A DNA stretch of 64,000 nt. Source: Rhodococcus sp. PAMC28707. GTDB lineage: Bacteria > Actinomycetota > Actinomycetes > Mycobacteriales > Mycobacteriaceae. The stretch's first letter is position 1, and every line of letters begins with the position of its first letter. Shown here one piece after another: positions 34,741-44,914 of the stretch. The notes beneath the pieces were generated by a model. That model was given only the letters and a program-made list of their open reading frames with translations. It was not told the origin of the DNA and searched no databases. Both the position numbers and the translations under genes were made by a program. The stretch lies in contig NZ_CP039253.1 of NCBI RefSeq assembly GCF_004795915.1, positions 124,001-188,000 of the forward strand. The letters run 5' to 3'.

Positions 34741-36276
34741 TCAGAGCGGTTTGCGCAGCGCGGCCATGAACATCGCGTCGGTACCGTGACGGTGTGGCCA
34801 TAGCTGCACCGAGGGTCCGTCGCCGATCAGAGGAACATCCGGAAGCAACTCCCGCGTGTCCAGTTGCTCGACGCCGTGGCGCCGCACAGCATCGGCGACG
34901 ACAGCGGTCGTTTCCGACAGATGCGGCGAACACGTGGAGTAGACGACGACGCCGCCCGGCCGCACGAGTGAGATCGCCGATGCGAGAAGCTCCCTCTGCA
35001 GAGTGACCAGTGCCGCAACATCCTTGGGTGAGCGACGCCACCGTGCTTCCGGACGGCGACGCAGCGCGCCGAGTCCGGTGCAGGGGGCGTCGACGAGAAC
35101 ACGATCGAATCCGGGGTCGAGGCCGGAGTCTCGGCCGTCGACGACGTGGACGGTGACAGGCAGTGATGCGGTGGTCTTTCGGACCAGTTCGGCGCGATGA
35201 GGAGTCGGTTCCACTGCGTCGACCCGTGCACCGTCGATTTCGGCGAGCGCACCGAGCAGCGCGGCCTTGCCTCCTGGCCCAGCGCACAGGTCGAGCCATC
35301 GACCGCCGTCCGGACCTTCGAGCGGCGCCAGCGTCAGCGCCCTGGCAACAAGCTGACTACCTTCGTCCTGGACTCCTGCCAGACCCTCGCGAACTGCGTC
35401 GAGCTTGCCCGGATCCCCGCCGTCGAGGTGTACCGCGTACGGCGAATACGGACCTTCTTCGCCACCGGTGACGAGAGCCAGTTCCTCCGCCGAGATCTCA
35501 CCCGGACGCGCCACGAGATGCACGGCAGGACGCGCATCGTCTGCGGCCAGAACGGCCGCTAGTTCACCGGCGTCGGCTCCGAGCGCGTCGGCGAACGCCT
35601 GGGCGATCCACTTGGGATGTGCGTATTCGAATGCCAAGTGTCCGACAGGATCCTGTTCTACGGATGGACTCAGCTCCTCCACCCATTGCGCTTCGGTCTT
35701 CTCCGAGACTCGTCGCAGCACAGCATTGACGAAGCCGGCTTTGCCGCTGCCGAACTCCGCTCGCGCGAAATCGACGGAAGTGGCTACTGCAGCGTGCGGT
35801 GCAACTCTGGTGCGGAGTAGTTGATACGCCCCGAGCCGCAGAATATCGAGCAATCCCCCGTCGATATCGGCGATGGACCGGCCCGAGCCACTCTCGATGA
35901 CGGCGTCGAGCAGCCCGCGGGCACGGGACGCTCCGTAGGCGAGTTCGGTTGCCAAGGCTGCGTCTCGGGTATCGAGTTTGCGCTCGCGTAGCAGGCCAGG
36001 CAAGACCAAGTTGGCATAGGCATCGCGCTCCCGAACGGCTTTGAGAACGTCGCGAGCCGCCAGACGGGCAGCGTCGACCGCACCGGCAGCGGCTGGACCG
36101 TTTCCCCGCGGAGGCCGGTTGGTGCCCGCGCCGCGCGATGTCCCCTGCGGTCGTCGGGACGCACCGTTGGTGCCGGACGACTCCGTAGATGTCGGCCGAC
36201 GCTTACCTGGACGGCCACCGTGTTCGTTTCGGCCGCCTCCCGCGTTGCCGCGACTGGACTTGTCTTCCGAACTCAT
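34741..36276 (-). CDS. rsmB: 16S rRNA (cytosine(967)-C5)-methyltransferase family protein (RsmB/Fmu)
   Basis: This 511-residue protein has a basic, Gly/Arg-rich low-complexity N-terminus (about residues 1-65), a NusB-like RNA-binding domain (about 70-200) and a SAM methyltransferase domain. The latter shows [14 protein letters not shown] and the two catalytic-site cysteines in [15 protein letters not shown] and [10 protein letters not shown]. The family methylates C967 of 16S rRNA. ATG 36276 overlaps the fmt stop (ATGA), and the fmt-rsmB pair is widely conserved. Two short hairpins follow in the 67-bp downstream gap (34690-34705 and 34726-34738). Confidence 0.94.
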   Translation of the reverse strand: MSSEDKSSRGNAGGGRNEHGGRPGKRRPTSTESSGTNGASRRPQGTSRGAGTNRPPRGNGPAAAGAVDAARLAARDVLKAVRERDAYANLVLPGLLRERKLDTRDAALATELAYGASRARGLLDAVIESGSGRSIADIDGGLLDILRLGAYQLLRTRVAPHAAVATSVDFARAEFGSGKAGFVNAVLRRVSEKTEAQWVEELSPSVEQDPVGHLAFEYAHPKWIAQAFADALGADAGELAAVLAADDARPAVHLVARPGEISAEELALVTGGEEGPYSPYAVHLDGGDPGKLDAVREGLAGVQDEGSQLVARALTLAPLEGPDGGRWLDLCAGPGGKAALLGALAEIDGARVDAVEPTPHRAELVRKTTASLPVTVHVVDGRDSGLDPGFDRVLVDAPCTGLGALRRRPEARWRRSPKDVAALVTLQRELLASAISLVRPGGVVVYSTCSPHLSETTAVVADAVRRHGVEQLDTRELLPDVPLIGDGPSVQLWPHRHGTDAMFMAALRKPL

Positions 36277-37196
36277 TGCGCCACTGCCGTTTCCGTAAGC
36301 CGGGCTCCACGAGCCCAGTCGAGTGCCTTCATCGGCTTCTTGCCCTGCGGCACTATGTCACCGAGGACGACGGCTGTGCTTGCAGTACCTACGTACACAC
36401 CGTCCTTTCGTACAACGATGTGTCCGGGTTCCATTCTCTCGGTCGACACGGTCACTGGGAGGACCTTCATACGAATATCGCCTACCGTCGTCCATGCGCC
36501 GGGGTTGGGCGTGACTGCTCGGATCTGACGCTCGACTGCTGCTGCCGAACGCGTCCAGTCGATGCGAGCAGCATCGACGGTCACCTTCTTGGCGTACGAG
36601 ACGCCATCCACGCTTTGCGGCAGCGCGGACGCTTCCCCCGCATCGATGGCATCCAAGGTGGCTTCCAACAGCTCCGCGCCGCTGATCGCGAGCCTGGAGA
36701 GCAGCTCGCCTGCGGTGTCCGACGGCCGAACCACTTCGGTTACGACACCGAGTATCGGCCCCGTGTCCATCCCTTCCTCGAGCAGAAAGGTCGACGCACC
36801 TGTGACGTCGTCACCGGCGGCGATAGCTGCCTGCACGGGGGCGGCGCCGCGCCACGCAGGGAGCAGCGAGAAGTGAAGGTTTATCCAACCGAATCGGGGA
36901 ATGTTCAACACCGGCCGAGGCAGTAAGGCGCCGTAGGCCACGACGGGGCAGACATCGGGCTCCAATGCCGCCAATGCGTCGAGAAACTCAGGATCAGAGG
37001 GGTTCGTGGGCGTCAGGACCGGGATGCCGTGTGAGTCGGCCAGAACACCGATCGGCGAGCGAACCTGTTTGCGTCCACGGCCCGCCGCTGCATCGGGTCG
37101 GGTGACTACCGCTATCACCTCGTGCTTGTCCGAAGCGATCAGACGTTCCAGCGAAGGAACCGCCGGTTCAGGCGTCCCTGCAAACACAACACGCAC
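36273..37196 (-). CDS. fmt: Methionyl-tRNA formyltransferase
   Basis: This enzyme of about 307 residues formylates initiator Met-tRNA using 10-formyl-THF. Visible are [14 protein letters not shown] at the start, the catalytic core [33 protein letters not shown] and the C-terminal tRNA-binding domain from about residue 205 ([11 protein letters not shown]). I chose GTG 37196 with GGGAG 7 nt upstream, matching homologues; ATG 37220 would add eight residues. The 268 bp upstream to the divergent diguanylate cyclase gene hold no gene that I can see. Confidence 0.94.
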   Translation of the reverse strand: MRVVFAGTPEPAVPSLERLIASDKHEVIAVVTRPDAAAGRGRKQVRSPIGVLADSHGIPVLTPTNPSDPEFLDALAALEPDVCPVVAYGALLPRPVLNIPRFGWINLHFSLLPAWRGAAPVQAAIAAGDDVTGASTFLLEEGMDTGPILGVVTEVVRPSDTAGELLSRLAISGAELLEATLDAIDAGEASALPQSVDGVSYAKKVTVDAARIDWTRSAAAVERQIRAVTPNPGAWTTVGDIRMKVLPVTVSTERMEPGHIVVRKDGVYVGTASTAVVLGDIVPQGKKPMKALDWARGARLTETAVAQ

Positions 37197-37464
37197 CAGT
37201 GGGCTCCCACGAATAGGCAATACGACTCTTACGACGAACTCCCTATTCTAGGGACCATCTGCTCACTTCCCGACAAACCGCCGATCCTGCGCCGGTCGGT
37301 CTTGCATCGTTATAGCGCGGGACTTCACGTACTCGGCACCGTTCGGCCCGAGAAGACAACTCGCCCGCGATCACCCGCTAGCCTGGTCGGGCAAGCGAGC
37401 GTCGACTCGACCATCTCGATGTCGCCGGGTCGGACCGAGAAACCCGCGGACGAGAGGAGGGAGC

Positions 37465-39279
37465 TTGGCCATCACCAGCCCCCCGGCCTCGGCCGAGTCC
37501 GAATACTCGGTGCTCCGACGAACAGCGGCTTACCTCGCTGTCGTTGCAGCCGTAGTCGCCATCGTCTCATCCGGAATTCTGCCGAAAGACCTCTCCGTCG
37601 TCCTGGACGACCTCGCACAACTGATCTGTGGCACCGCAGCCGCTTCGATCTGTTGGTACACGGCCAGGCATCGCACCGGAGCCGAGCGAAGGTGGCGGGT
37701 TCTGATGGCTGCGGGTATGGCCTGCTGGTCGGCAGGGATGATGACGTGGGCTCTGTACCGTTCAGTTCTTCACACGGCACTGCCGTCGCCGTCGTATGCA
37801 GACATCGGATTCTTTCTGCTTCCGATCTTCTCTGTCTCAGCACTCCTCGCGGTCGTCGGACAGTCGCCGCGCCGCGCCGCGGTCGGCCCCACTCATGCTT
37901 GGATCACCTCGGTGCTCGACGGCATGGTGATCGTCGGCTCACTGTTCGTACTGTCATGGTCCACCGCGTTGGGACACGTCGTACGATCCGAGGAAACGAA
38001 TTCCTTGCGATTTCTCGTCGCATCGATGTACCCGATCACCGACCTCGTACTTGTCGTCATGGTCGCTCTACTCGCTGTGGTCGCTGACGTTCCTCGCCGT
38101 TACCGCGCACAACTGTCGCTGCTCGGCGCCGGACTCGTGTGCGTGGCAACCTCGGACAGTCTGTATGCCTACCTCGTCGCCATCGGCGCCGAGGAGATGC
38201 CGTTGGTTGCCGACGCAGGCTTCATCGCAGGACCCGTTCTGGTTGCTCTCGCCGCGTCCGTCCCTACAGGTAGACGCCCCGACGGTACGGTTCGGATCGA
38301 ACATTCGAATGGTCGACCGAGCACTCGGTCCACATCGCCCCGGTCTTCGCTCGTTTCGTTGGCCAGTGATCGAACGCAACTATTGCTCCCCTACGCGTTG
38401 ATCGCGCTGATCGGCACGTTTCTCGGCGCGCAATGGGCGGCCCATGGTTCCGTCGATACCGTGGTGCTCGCACTGTTCTTCGCCGTGGTGGTGCTCTCGC
38501 TGGCCCGTCAGGTAATGACATTGCTGCAAAACGACACACTCCTACGACGATTGTCCGAAGCGCAGGCGGAGCTCAGCTTCCGAGCACATCACGACGGATT
38601 GACCGGCCTGCTCAACCGATCCGCATTCGACGAGCACCTGAGCACAGTGATCGACCTCCACAACACGAGCGGACGACTTGGCGTGTTGCTCTTGATCGAC
38701 TTGGACAACTTCAAGGCCATCAACGATCGCCTCGGCCACGGTGCCGGAGACCGCTTGCTCGAGATTCTTTCGAATCGGTTGGCGGACGCGGTCGACGGCG
38801 GCGAACATGGGGGCATCGTCGCCCGATTCGGAGGCGACGAATTCACCGTACTGATTCCCGCGGGTATCGACGCCGGGTGCCGCGCCGCGAAAGAGATTGT
38901 CGACGCACTTCGTAAGCCGCAAAAAATCGAGGGCTACACAGTGTCGATCGGCGCAAGCGTGGGAGTGGTCGAGTTGAACGTTTTCGACGGCGACGTGACG
39001 GCAGATACCGTGGTTCGTAGTGCGGATCGGGCCATGTACGAGGCAAAGAAGAGCGGTAAGGCGGGGGTCTTCACCTACGATTGCGACGGCGCTCTGCGGA
39101 TGGTGTACAACCTGGACGATACGGCTGCGGCATTCGACTGGTGGCCGAACCACCGCAGCCCTGACATCCAGCGGATTTCGTTCTGTTCAGGTAATCAGGG
39201 AAGCCTCGGGATCAGTCCGAAAATCGTTGCGGGTGAACCCGACCCGGCTCGGTTGATCGGACCTCCGACCAGAACATGA
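37465..39279 (+). CDS. Membrane-bound diguanylate cyclase (GGDEF domain)
   Basis: This 604-residue protein has about ten membrane helices (residues 20 to about 355) followed by a GGDEF domain (about 372-537). The active site RFGGDEFTVLI is intact, as are LIDLDNFKAINDRLGHGAGD and DRAMYEAKKSGKAGVF, so it should make cyclic di-GMP. The RxxD inhibitory site normally just before the catalytic loop reads EHGG, so product inhibition is probably absent. The start is TTG behind AGGAGG. A tail of about 69 residues follows the domain, and the last 85 bp overlap the convergent gene. The signal sensed is unknown. Confidence 0.9.
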   Translation: MAITSPPASAESEYSVLRRTAAYLAVVAAVVAIVSSGILPKDLSVVLDDLAQLICGTAAASICWYTARHRTGAERRWRVLMAAGMACWSAGMMTWALYRSVLHTALPSPSYADIGFFLLPIFSVSALLAVVGQSPRRAAVGPTHAWITSVLDGMVIVGSLFVLSWSTALGHVVRSEETNSLRFLVASMYPITDLVLVVMVALLAVVADVPRRYRAQLSLLGAGLVCVATSDSLYAYLVAIGAEEMPLVADAGFIAGPVLVALAASVPTGRRPDGTVRIEHSNGRPSTRSTSPRSSLVSLASDRTQLLLPYALIALIGTFLGAQWAAHGSVDTVVLALFFAVVVLSLARQVMTLLQNDTLLRRLSEAQAELSFRAHHDGLTGLLNRSAFDEHLSTVIDLHNTSGRLGVLLLIDLDNFKAINDRLGHGAGDRLLEILSNRLADAVDGGEHGGIVARFGGDEFTVLIPAGIDAGCRAAKEIVDALRKPQKIEGYTVSIGASVGVVELNVFDGDVTADTVVRSADRAMYEAKKSGKAGVFTYDCDGALRMVYNLDDTAAAFDWWPNHRSPDIQRISFCSGNQGSLGISPKIVAGEPDPARLIGPPTRT

Positions 39280-40046
39280 GCCCCGGTGCTCGGCAAAGAA
39301 CCCAGGTTGGTGAGATTTTCCAAACTGATTCTGCGCCGGTCGTACAGTTTGACCGATACCGGATAGGTCTCGTCGTTGCCGAGATCAGGACCGAACGTAT
39401 CGGTTCCCAACGCTCCTCGATCAGCAAGTCGGCCCGTATCGATGAGCCATTGCGCGGCGTCCGCAGAGAAGCCGGGCTGATGGCTCACACCCTGCGCATC
39501 GGCGTTGGCGTACGTATCCGAGCCCCACCGCTCATCCCACCCGGTCCATAACAGGACTGCAGCGCCTGACGGGATACGGCCGTTGACCGTCTCCCATTCC
39601 TGAAGGTCTGCGACCGTGACTGCGTAATCTGCATTCGCGGCCGACTTCTCACGAACATCTATTTTCACTGCAGGCAGGAACAGATCTTCCGGCGCGAGTT
39701 GGTCTGCGGTGAGCCCGCCTTCTTGGAAGTGAGCCGGTGCGCCCCAATGTGAACCCGTGTGTTCGCCTTCTCTGACGTTCTGGATGTAGAACCCGTCTTC
39801 GGCTACGGTGGCGGCAGTCTCCAGAACGAACTCGGGATCACCTGGGAATATCGGTGTCGTGGCCGGGTCGTTGACGTGGGAAAGCGAGACGATCTTCAGC
39901 AAGCGATCCAAGGGGATCCCGAACCCGGGAAGATCTGCCGAACCCGTTCCCGGCGCCGCCTGCGCAAGCGTGGGACCCGCCAAACGTGCGCCCGCAACTA
40001 CTGCCAAACCTGTTGCCACGCGTCGAATCAGCTGTCGTCTTTTCAT
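39195..40046 (-). CDS. Exported cyclase-family protein (kynurenine formamidase-like) with altered metal site
   Basis: This 283-residue protein has an N-terminal export signal (MKRRQLIRRVATGLAVVAGA..., Tat-like RR, possible cleavage after AQA at about residue 30) and then a cyclase-superfamily domain. The metal motif HxxxHxDxxxxH reads H96-TGS-H100-W-G102-APA-H106: both spaced histidines and the third are kept but the bridging aspartate is glycine. The substrate is unknown. I chose ATG 40046 because the signal peptide begins there, although the frame is open to 40160. Its 3' end overlaps the diguanylate cyclase gene. Confidence 0.83.
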   Translation of the reverse strand: MKRRQLIRRVATGLAVVAGARLAGPTLAQAAPGTGSADLPGFGIPLDRLLKIVSLSHVNDPATTPIFPGDPEFVLETAATVAEDGFYIQNVREGEHTGSHWGAPAHFQEGGLTADQLAPEDLFLPAVKIDVREKSAANADYAVTVADLQEWETVNGRIPSGAAVLLWTGWDERWGSDTYANADAQGVSHQPGFSADAAQWLIDTGRLADRGALGTDTFGPDLGNDETYPVSVKLYDRRRISLENLTNLGSLPSTGAHVLVGGPINRAGSGSPATIFGLIPRLP

Positions 40047-40167
40047 CGAATGAACCTTCGCTTGTCCCAGGGCCCGAACTGCCCCTTGCTCAGTGTCGTA
40101 AGAACTTGGCCCAATGCCGTAGGAGACAGACTCTATGCGCTCGACGTCGCACTCCCGCACCGACTAC

Positions 40168-42192
40168 TCAACCGATTCTGATGGGATCGATCTGGACTCG
40201 AATCGAAGACGTACTCTTCCTGGCACTCCTGGCGGCCTGCGCCTCTGTGAGTGAACGGGCAAGGGCCCCACCGGCGTTACGGGGCACCCGAAGCAATAGT
40301 CGTTGTACATCGCCCGGCAGGACCTCTTCTCCCCCGCCGGCCGGAGCACGCTGACCATCAGGGAGATCCACCGGCCCGAGTACCTCCACCTCCTCCGCCA
40401 GCCCAGCCGCTTCGACGAGCGCAGTGATCGATGCCGTCGTCCCATCGATCGCCGCAACATGGACCGCCGGCGGGAACCGCACCTCAATGCGCTCCTCCAG
40501 CTGACTTCGCGCGTGCCCGACCGGATCCCAGCGCACCAGTGCCTGCACCGTCGGAATCTCCGATTCCGCGACCACGACCACTCGGCCGTTCTCGCTACCG
40601 GGCCGAACCAAAGCTGCGGCCGTCATCCATCGGCGAAGTGTCTCCTCTGCTGCACGCAAATCGGCGCGGCCGAGCAATGCCCACCCGTCGAGCAGTAGAG
40701 CAGCACCGAACCCACCGGGCGTGGTCGGTTCGGCTCCCACAGTGGATATGACCAGCCTCGGTCCGGAAGCGACGGAGTCGAGCACCGATGATCCCCCGGA
40801 GGTGTGGACCGGCACGCCAGGAAATGCGCGTCCCAACTCTTCCGCTGTTCGATGTGCACCGATGACAACTGCCCGCAGGGTTCGAGACCCGCAGACGGTG
40901 CAGCGATGGTTGGTATCGGCGACGCCGCACCAACTGCAGGTGGGGCTGCCTGCGCCGTCCGCTCCCGGAGCAGACGGCAATGACAACGGTCCGTTGCAGC
41001 GACGGCATCTCGCGGGATTTCGACACTTGCCGCAGGCCAGCGATGGAACGTACCCGCCGCGTGGCACTTGAACCAGCACAGCAAGATTCGCGGCCAATGC
41101 TGTTCGTGCCGCATCGAATGCGATGGCAGGCAAGCGCGCTGCACGTGCCCCCGGGTCTCTGGCCAACGCATGATCACTGTCCGCCAGCGCGATAACGTGT
41201 GGTTGCCGCGCCCGGACCACTTCCCGGGGCGCGAGAAGATCGTGTGCCCAACCGGAATCCACGAGCGCCTCGGCCTCGGCAGTTCTGGCATGCCCAGCCA
41301 ATACGACCGCACATCCGCATTCGTGCGCCCGCAACAGCGCCACCTCCCGTGCATGTGAATAGGGCGATCGAGGTTCAGCGTAACCATCGTCACCGTCATC
41401 CCACATGAGCAGCAAACCCAAATTTCGTGCGGGAGCGAACACCGCGCTCCTGGTGCCGACGACGATCGACACATCGCGTCGTAGTGCCGCCAACCAGCGT
41501 CGGTAGCGTTTGGCAGGTCCGAGACCTGCGGACAATGCGATCACCGCGTCCGAGCCGGCCACCGCCTCGCAGGCCGACGCTACGCGATCCAAGTCGCGTT
41601 GATCCGGCACCACCACCACCACACTTCGCCCACTCGCCGCTGTGACCGTGGCGAGTTCGGCAATACGATGAGCCCAATCCTCACCCGGAAGTGCCTGCCA
41701 GATCGCCCGCGGACTCCTCGATGCCCGCAGTGCATCGAGGAAAGCCTCGCCGTGGGTGTACGACGCCCACGCACTCGAATCGATCGCCGGAGCAACGATG
41801 ACCGGCATGTCGTCAGAAGGCTCCCCTTCGACCTTGGCGTGTCGCGGCGGAACAGCAAGACGCAGGACATCGGCTCTCGTCCCGGCATATCTCGCGGCGA
41901 CGGCAGTGACCAGCGCGCTGATCTCGGGCGTCAGGACCCTCTCGGGAGAGACGACACGGTCGAGCCAGCCTAGCTTTCCCGTGTGATCGCTGGACTCGAC
42001 ACGCTCGACGATGTATCCGTCGACCAGCCTCCCGGCGAACCGAATTCGAACCCGTACCCCTGGTTGAGCACTATCGGCGAATTCGGCCGGTACGAGATAG
42101 TCGAATTCCCGGTCGAGGTGAGCGAGCGGCAGCAGCGGCAGCACCCGCGCGATGGGACGCTCCTCGGCTGCCGTTCTCGCTGCGCCGCTCAC
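40168..42192 (-). CDS. priA: Primosomal protein N' PriA, actinobacterial form without ATPase motifs
   Basis: This 674-residue protein has the PriA N-terminal DNA-binding domain (RVLPLLPLAHLDREFDYLVP, about residues 15-110) and the zinc cysteines CGKCRNPARCRRC, CSWC and CTVC. Walker A is absent: the segment leading to SGRSVVVVVPDQRDL has no GxTGSGKT, and the Walker B/DEEH position reads WDDGDDGYAEP. Helicase activity is therefore doubtful; a structural restart role fits. This degeneration is known for actinobacterial PriA. It lies between metK and the cyclase-family gene. Confidence 0.92.
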   Translation of the reverse strand: MSGAARTAAEERPIARVLPLLPLAHLDREFDYLVPAEFADSAQPGVRVRIRFAGRLVDGYIVERVESSDHTGKLGWLDRVVSPERVLTPEISALVTAVAARYAGTRADVLRLAVPPRHAKVEGEPSDDMPVIVAPAIDSSAWASYTHGEAFLDALRASRSPRAIWQALPGEDWAHRIAELATVTAASGRSVVVVVPDQRDLDRVASACEAVAGSDAVIALSAGLGPAKRYRRWLAALRRDVSIVVGTRSAVFAPARNLGLLLMWDDGDDGYAEPRSPYSHAREVALLRAHECGCAVVLAGHARTAEAEALVDSGWAHDLLAPREVVRARQPHVIALADSDHALARDPGARAARLPAIAFDAARTALAANLAVLVQVPRGGYVPSLACGKCRNPARCRRCNGPLSLPSAPGADGAGSPTCSWCGVADTNHRCTVCGSRTLRAVVIGAHRTAEELGRAFPGVPVHTSGGSSVLDSVASGPRLVISTVGAEPTTPGGFGAALLLDGWALLGRADLRAAEETLRRWMTAAALVRPGSENGRVVVVAESEIPTVQALVRWDPVGHARSQLEERIEVRFPPAVHVAAIDGTTASITALVEAAGLAEEVEVLGPVDLPDGQRAPAGGGEEVLPGDVQRLLLRVPRNAGGALARSLTEAQAARSARKSTSSIRVQIDPIRIG

Positions 42193-42240
42193 CTCACTCC
42201 GTCCGTGAACTGCTCTCCCTCGAGGTACCCGAAGCCGATA

Positions 42241-43455
42241 TCAAAGACCGGCGGCAGCGCGCAGCTTGTCGGCACGATCGATCGACTCCCACGGCAGCGA
42301 AATGTCCGTTCGGCCGAAGTGACCGTATGCGGCGGTCGGTGCATAGATCGGACGAAGCAGATCGAGGTCACGAATGATCGCACCGGGGCGTAGATCGAAC
42401 ACCTCGGCGATCGCAGCCTGAATCCGCACGGGGTCGGTCTTTTCGGTTCCGAAGGTCTCGACGAACAGACCGACCGGCGCCGATTTACCGATTGCGTACG
42501 CAACCTGGACCTCGATGCGATCGGCAAGTCCGGCAGCCACAGCATTCTTCGCAACCCATCGCATCGCGTAGGCGGCGCTACGGTCGACCTTGGACGGATC
42601 TTTACCGGAGAAGGCGCCGCCGCCATGACGGGCCATGCCGCCATAGGTGTCGACGATGATCTTGCGGCCGGTCAGCCCAGCATCACCCATCGGTCCGCCG
42701 AGAACGAACTTGCCGGTGGGATTGACGAGCAGTCTGATGTTGGAAGTGTCGAGTGTGGGGATGTTCAGATCTGCGAGCACGGCACTGAGGACCTGGTCGC
42801 GGATATCCGGCGTCAGCAGATTGTCCAGGTCGATATCGGCCGCGTGCTGGGTGGAGACCACGACCGTGTCCAGTCGTACTGCCTGATCACCGTCGTATTC
42901 GATGGTGACCTGAGTCTTACCATCCGGACGCAGGTACGGCAGAGTGCCGTTCTTGCGAACCTCTGTCAATCGACGAGCGAGGCGGTGCGCCAACGCGATC
43001 GGAAGCGGCATCAACTCTGGGGTATCGGTATTGGCGTACCCGAACATCAGCCCTTGGTCGCCTGCACCCTGGCGGTCGATCTCGTCATCGGAGAGTCCTT
43101 CGACTCGCGACTCGTGTGAATTATCGACTCCCTGGGCGATTTCCGGAGACTGAGCACCGATCGCAACGTTCACGCCACACGAATTGCCGTCGAAGCCTTT
43201 GGCAGAGGAGTCGTAGCCGATCTCGAGGACCTTCTCGCGGACGATCCTCGGAATGTCTGCATAGGCAGTGGTATTCACTTCACCGGCGACATGGACCTGG
43301 CCGGTCGTGACCAACGTCTCCACTGCCACGCGTGCACGAGGATCCTCGGTGAGAAGTGCATCGAGGATCGAGTCGCTGATCGCATCACAAATTTTGTCTG
43401 GGTGACCCTCTGTCACGGACTCACTGGTGAAGAGCCGACTGCCGGACTTGCTCAC
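42241..43455 (-). CDS. metK: S-adenosylmethionine synthase
   Basis: This 404-residue enzyme makes SAM from methionine and ATP. Visible are [18 protein letters not shown], the conserved [12 protein letters not shown] near residue 130 and the P-loop-like [19 protein letters not shown] near 275. It starts at GTG 43455 behind GAGGAAA. It is followed by priA after 48 bp and preceded by a 190-bp gap with a hairpin but no SAM riboswitch that I can recognise. Confidence 0.97.
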   Translation of the reverse strand: MSKSGSRLFTSESVTEGHPDKICDAISDSILDALLTEDPRARVAVETLVTTGQVHVAGEVNTTAYADIPRIVREKVLEIGYDSSAKGFDGNSCGVNVAIGAQSPEIAQGVDNSHESRVEGLSDDEIDRQGAGDQGLMFGYANTDTPELMPLPIALAHRLARRLTEVRKNGTLPYLRPDGKTQVTIEYDGDQAVRLDTVVVSTQHAADIDLDNLLTPDIRDQVLSAVLADLNIPTLDTSNIRLLVNPTGKFVLGGPMGDAGLTGRKIIVDTYGGMARHGGGAFSGKDPSKVDRSAAYAMRWVAKNAVAAGLADRIEVQVAYAIGKSAPVGLFVETFGTEKTDPVRIQAAIAEVFDLRPGAIIRDLDLLRPIYAPTAAYGHFGRTDISLPWESIDRADKLRAAAGL

Positions 43456-43480
43456 GGATTTCCTCTCGACGCGTACTTTC

Positions 43481-43511
43481 GGCCGGCCAGGAGCATTACT
43501 CCCTGTCGGCC
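43481..43511 (-). promoter_or_regulatory. Hairpin in the metK leader
   Basis: GGCCGGCCAGGAG and CTCCCTGTCGGCC form an imperfect stem (a core of CAGG-GAG with GGCCG at the base) 26-56 nt upstream of the metK start. It resembles no riboswitch I know; it may be a leader structure or part of a promoter region. Confidence 0.35.
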
Positions 43512-43623
43512 ATCACATTCATTCGATTCGAGCACATACCTGGTGAAACACTCTGAACTACAACTATGGGTTCGACGCCCCGAGCCAGATTCCGACACGA
43601 AGCGCACGTCACTTTAGTCGGGC

Positions 43624-43666
43624 GGGTGCGTGCTGTGCACCCTTCGAATCACCGGTGATCCGAAGG
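43624..43666 (-). terminator. Two adjacent hairpins at the 3' end of coaBC
   Basis: CCTTCGAATCACC/GGTGATCCGAAGG (43641-43666) is a 26-bp near-perfect palindrome with one mismatch that spans the coaBC stop codon. GGGTGC/GCACCC (43624-43642) forms a second stem just after it. Together they are a likely termination or 3'-protection structure. Confidence 0.5.
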
Positions 43667-44890
43667 CTGGATCGCGAGCATGCCGACAACTGCGTCGACG
43701 ACGCGGCTCGCAAGCAAAGCTTTCGAACCCTCTCCGAGCGCCGATTCCGAACCATCGGATCCCAACAGCCATCCGTCGTTGTCGTCGACCTCGAACGCTT
43801 TTCCCTCCCCTACCGCGTTGACGACGAGCAGATCGCATCCCTTACGTTCGAGCTTCGCTCGCGCATAGGTGAGTACGTCTCCCTGCTCGTCACCGGTCTC
43901 GGCAGCAAACCCTACGATCACAGTGGCTTGTGCAATGTCCCCGTTACGACGCGACTCGACCAGTCCTGCCAAGATGTCGTCGTTTCGAACCAGCGGGATC
44001 GAATCCGGTTCGTCGGCACCCTTCTTGATCTTGCTTGCGGCGATCGTTGCCGGACGGAAGTCGGCGACAGCCGCCGCCATCACGATCACGTCGGAATCAG
44101 GGGCGAATTTGCGCACCGCCTCCTGCATCTGCCGCGCCGTCTTCACATGCACGACGTCCACAGCTGCGGGATCTGGAAGTTCGGTGGTGAAACCAGCGAT
44201 CAGGGTGACGTCGGCGCCACGTTGAGCTGCCACTCGGGCCAACGCATATCCCTGCTTACCCGAACTTCGGTTGCCCAGGAATCGGACGGGGTCCAACGGT
44301 TCGCGGGTTCCACCGGCGGTCACGACGACTCGGCGACCGGACAGATCTTGCGGGAGTGCATCCGATCGCTCGGCCAGCAGCATCGCAAGCGCAAAAATCT
44401 CGGACGGTTCCGGAAGGCGACCCGCTCCGGTATCGCGGCCCGTCAGACGACCGGACGCAGGTTCGACGACGGTGACACCGCGACCACGCACGGTGGCGAC
44501 GTTGGCAACCGTCGCCGGGTGCTCCCACATCTCGGTGTGCATTGCCGGTGCGAGAACAACTGGGCAACGCGCGGTCAGGAGTGTGGCGGTCAGGAGATCG
44601 TCCGCCCGCCCGCCTGCGATCCGAGCCAGCAGGTCTGCCGTGGCAGGCGCGACGACCACGAGGTCGGCCTCCTGCCCCAACCGAACATGGGGAACCTCGG
44701 GCACGTCGGAAAAGACTCCGGTGTGAACCGGGTTACCGGACAGCGCTTCGAATGTTGCCCGCCCCACGAACTCGAGCGCCGACTCCGTGGGGATCACCCG
44801 AACGTGATGTCCACCCTCGGTGAAGCTGCGAATGAGGGAACAGCTCTTGTAGGCGGCGATCCCGCCACCTACTCCGATGACTACGCGCAA
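43649..44890 (-). CDS. coaBC: Bifunctional phosphopantothenoylcysteine decarboxylase / phosphopantothenate-cysteine ligase
   Basis: This 413-residue protein has an N-terminal CoaC flavoprotein domain (VGVGGGIAAYKSC; active-site PAMHTEMW, where many families have PAMNxxMW) and a C-terminal CoaB ligase domain (TAGGTREPLDPVRFLGNRSS; ASKIKKG). It makes 4'-phosphopantetheine, two steps of CoA synthesis. The start is TTG 44890 behind AAGGAAG. It is downstream of rpoZ by 24 bp, in the gmk-rpoZ-coaBC-metK-priA order common to actinobacteria. Confidence 0.95.
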   Translation of the reverse strand: MRVVIGVGGGIAAYKSCSLIRSFTEGGHHVRVIPTESALEFVGRATFEALSGNPVHTGVFSDVPEVPHVRLGQEADLVVVAPATADLLARIAGGRADDLLTATLLTARCPVVLAPAMHTEMWEHPATVANVATVRGRGVTVVEPASGRLTGRDTGAGRLPEPSEIFALAMLLAERSDALPQDLSGRRVVVTAGGTREPLDPVRFLGNRSSGKQGYALARVAAQRGADVTLIAGFTTELPDPAAVDVVHVKTARQMQEAVRKFAPDSDVIVMAAAVADFRPATIAASKIKKGADEPDSIPLVRNDDILAGLVESRRNGDIAQATVIVGFAAETGDEQGDVLTYARAKLERKGCDLLVVNAVGEGKAFEVDDNDGWLLGSDGSESALGEGSKALLASRVVDAVVGMLAIQPSDHR

Positions 44891-44914
44891 CGGCTGCTTC
44901 CTTACCAGCGGTTC

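Noticed and set aside
43456..43623. SAM riboswitch upstream of metK
   Set aside because: The leader has one imperfect hairpin but none of the conserved cores of the SAM-I, SAM-II or SAM-IV classes that I can recognise by eye.
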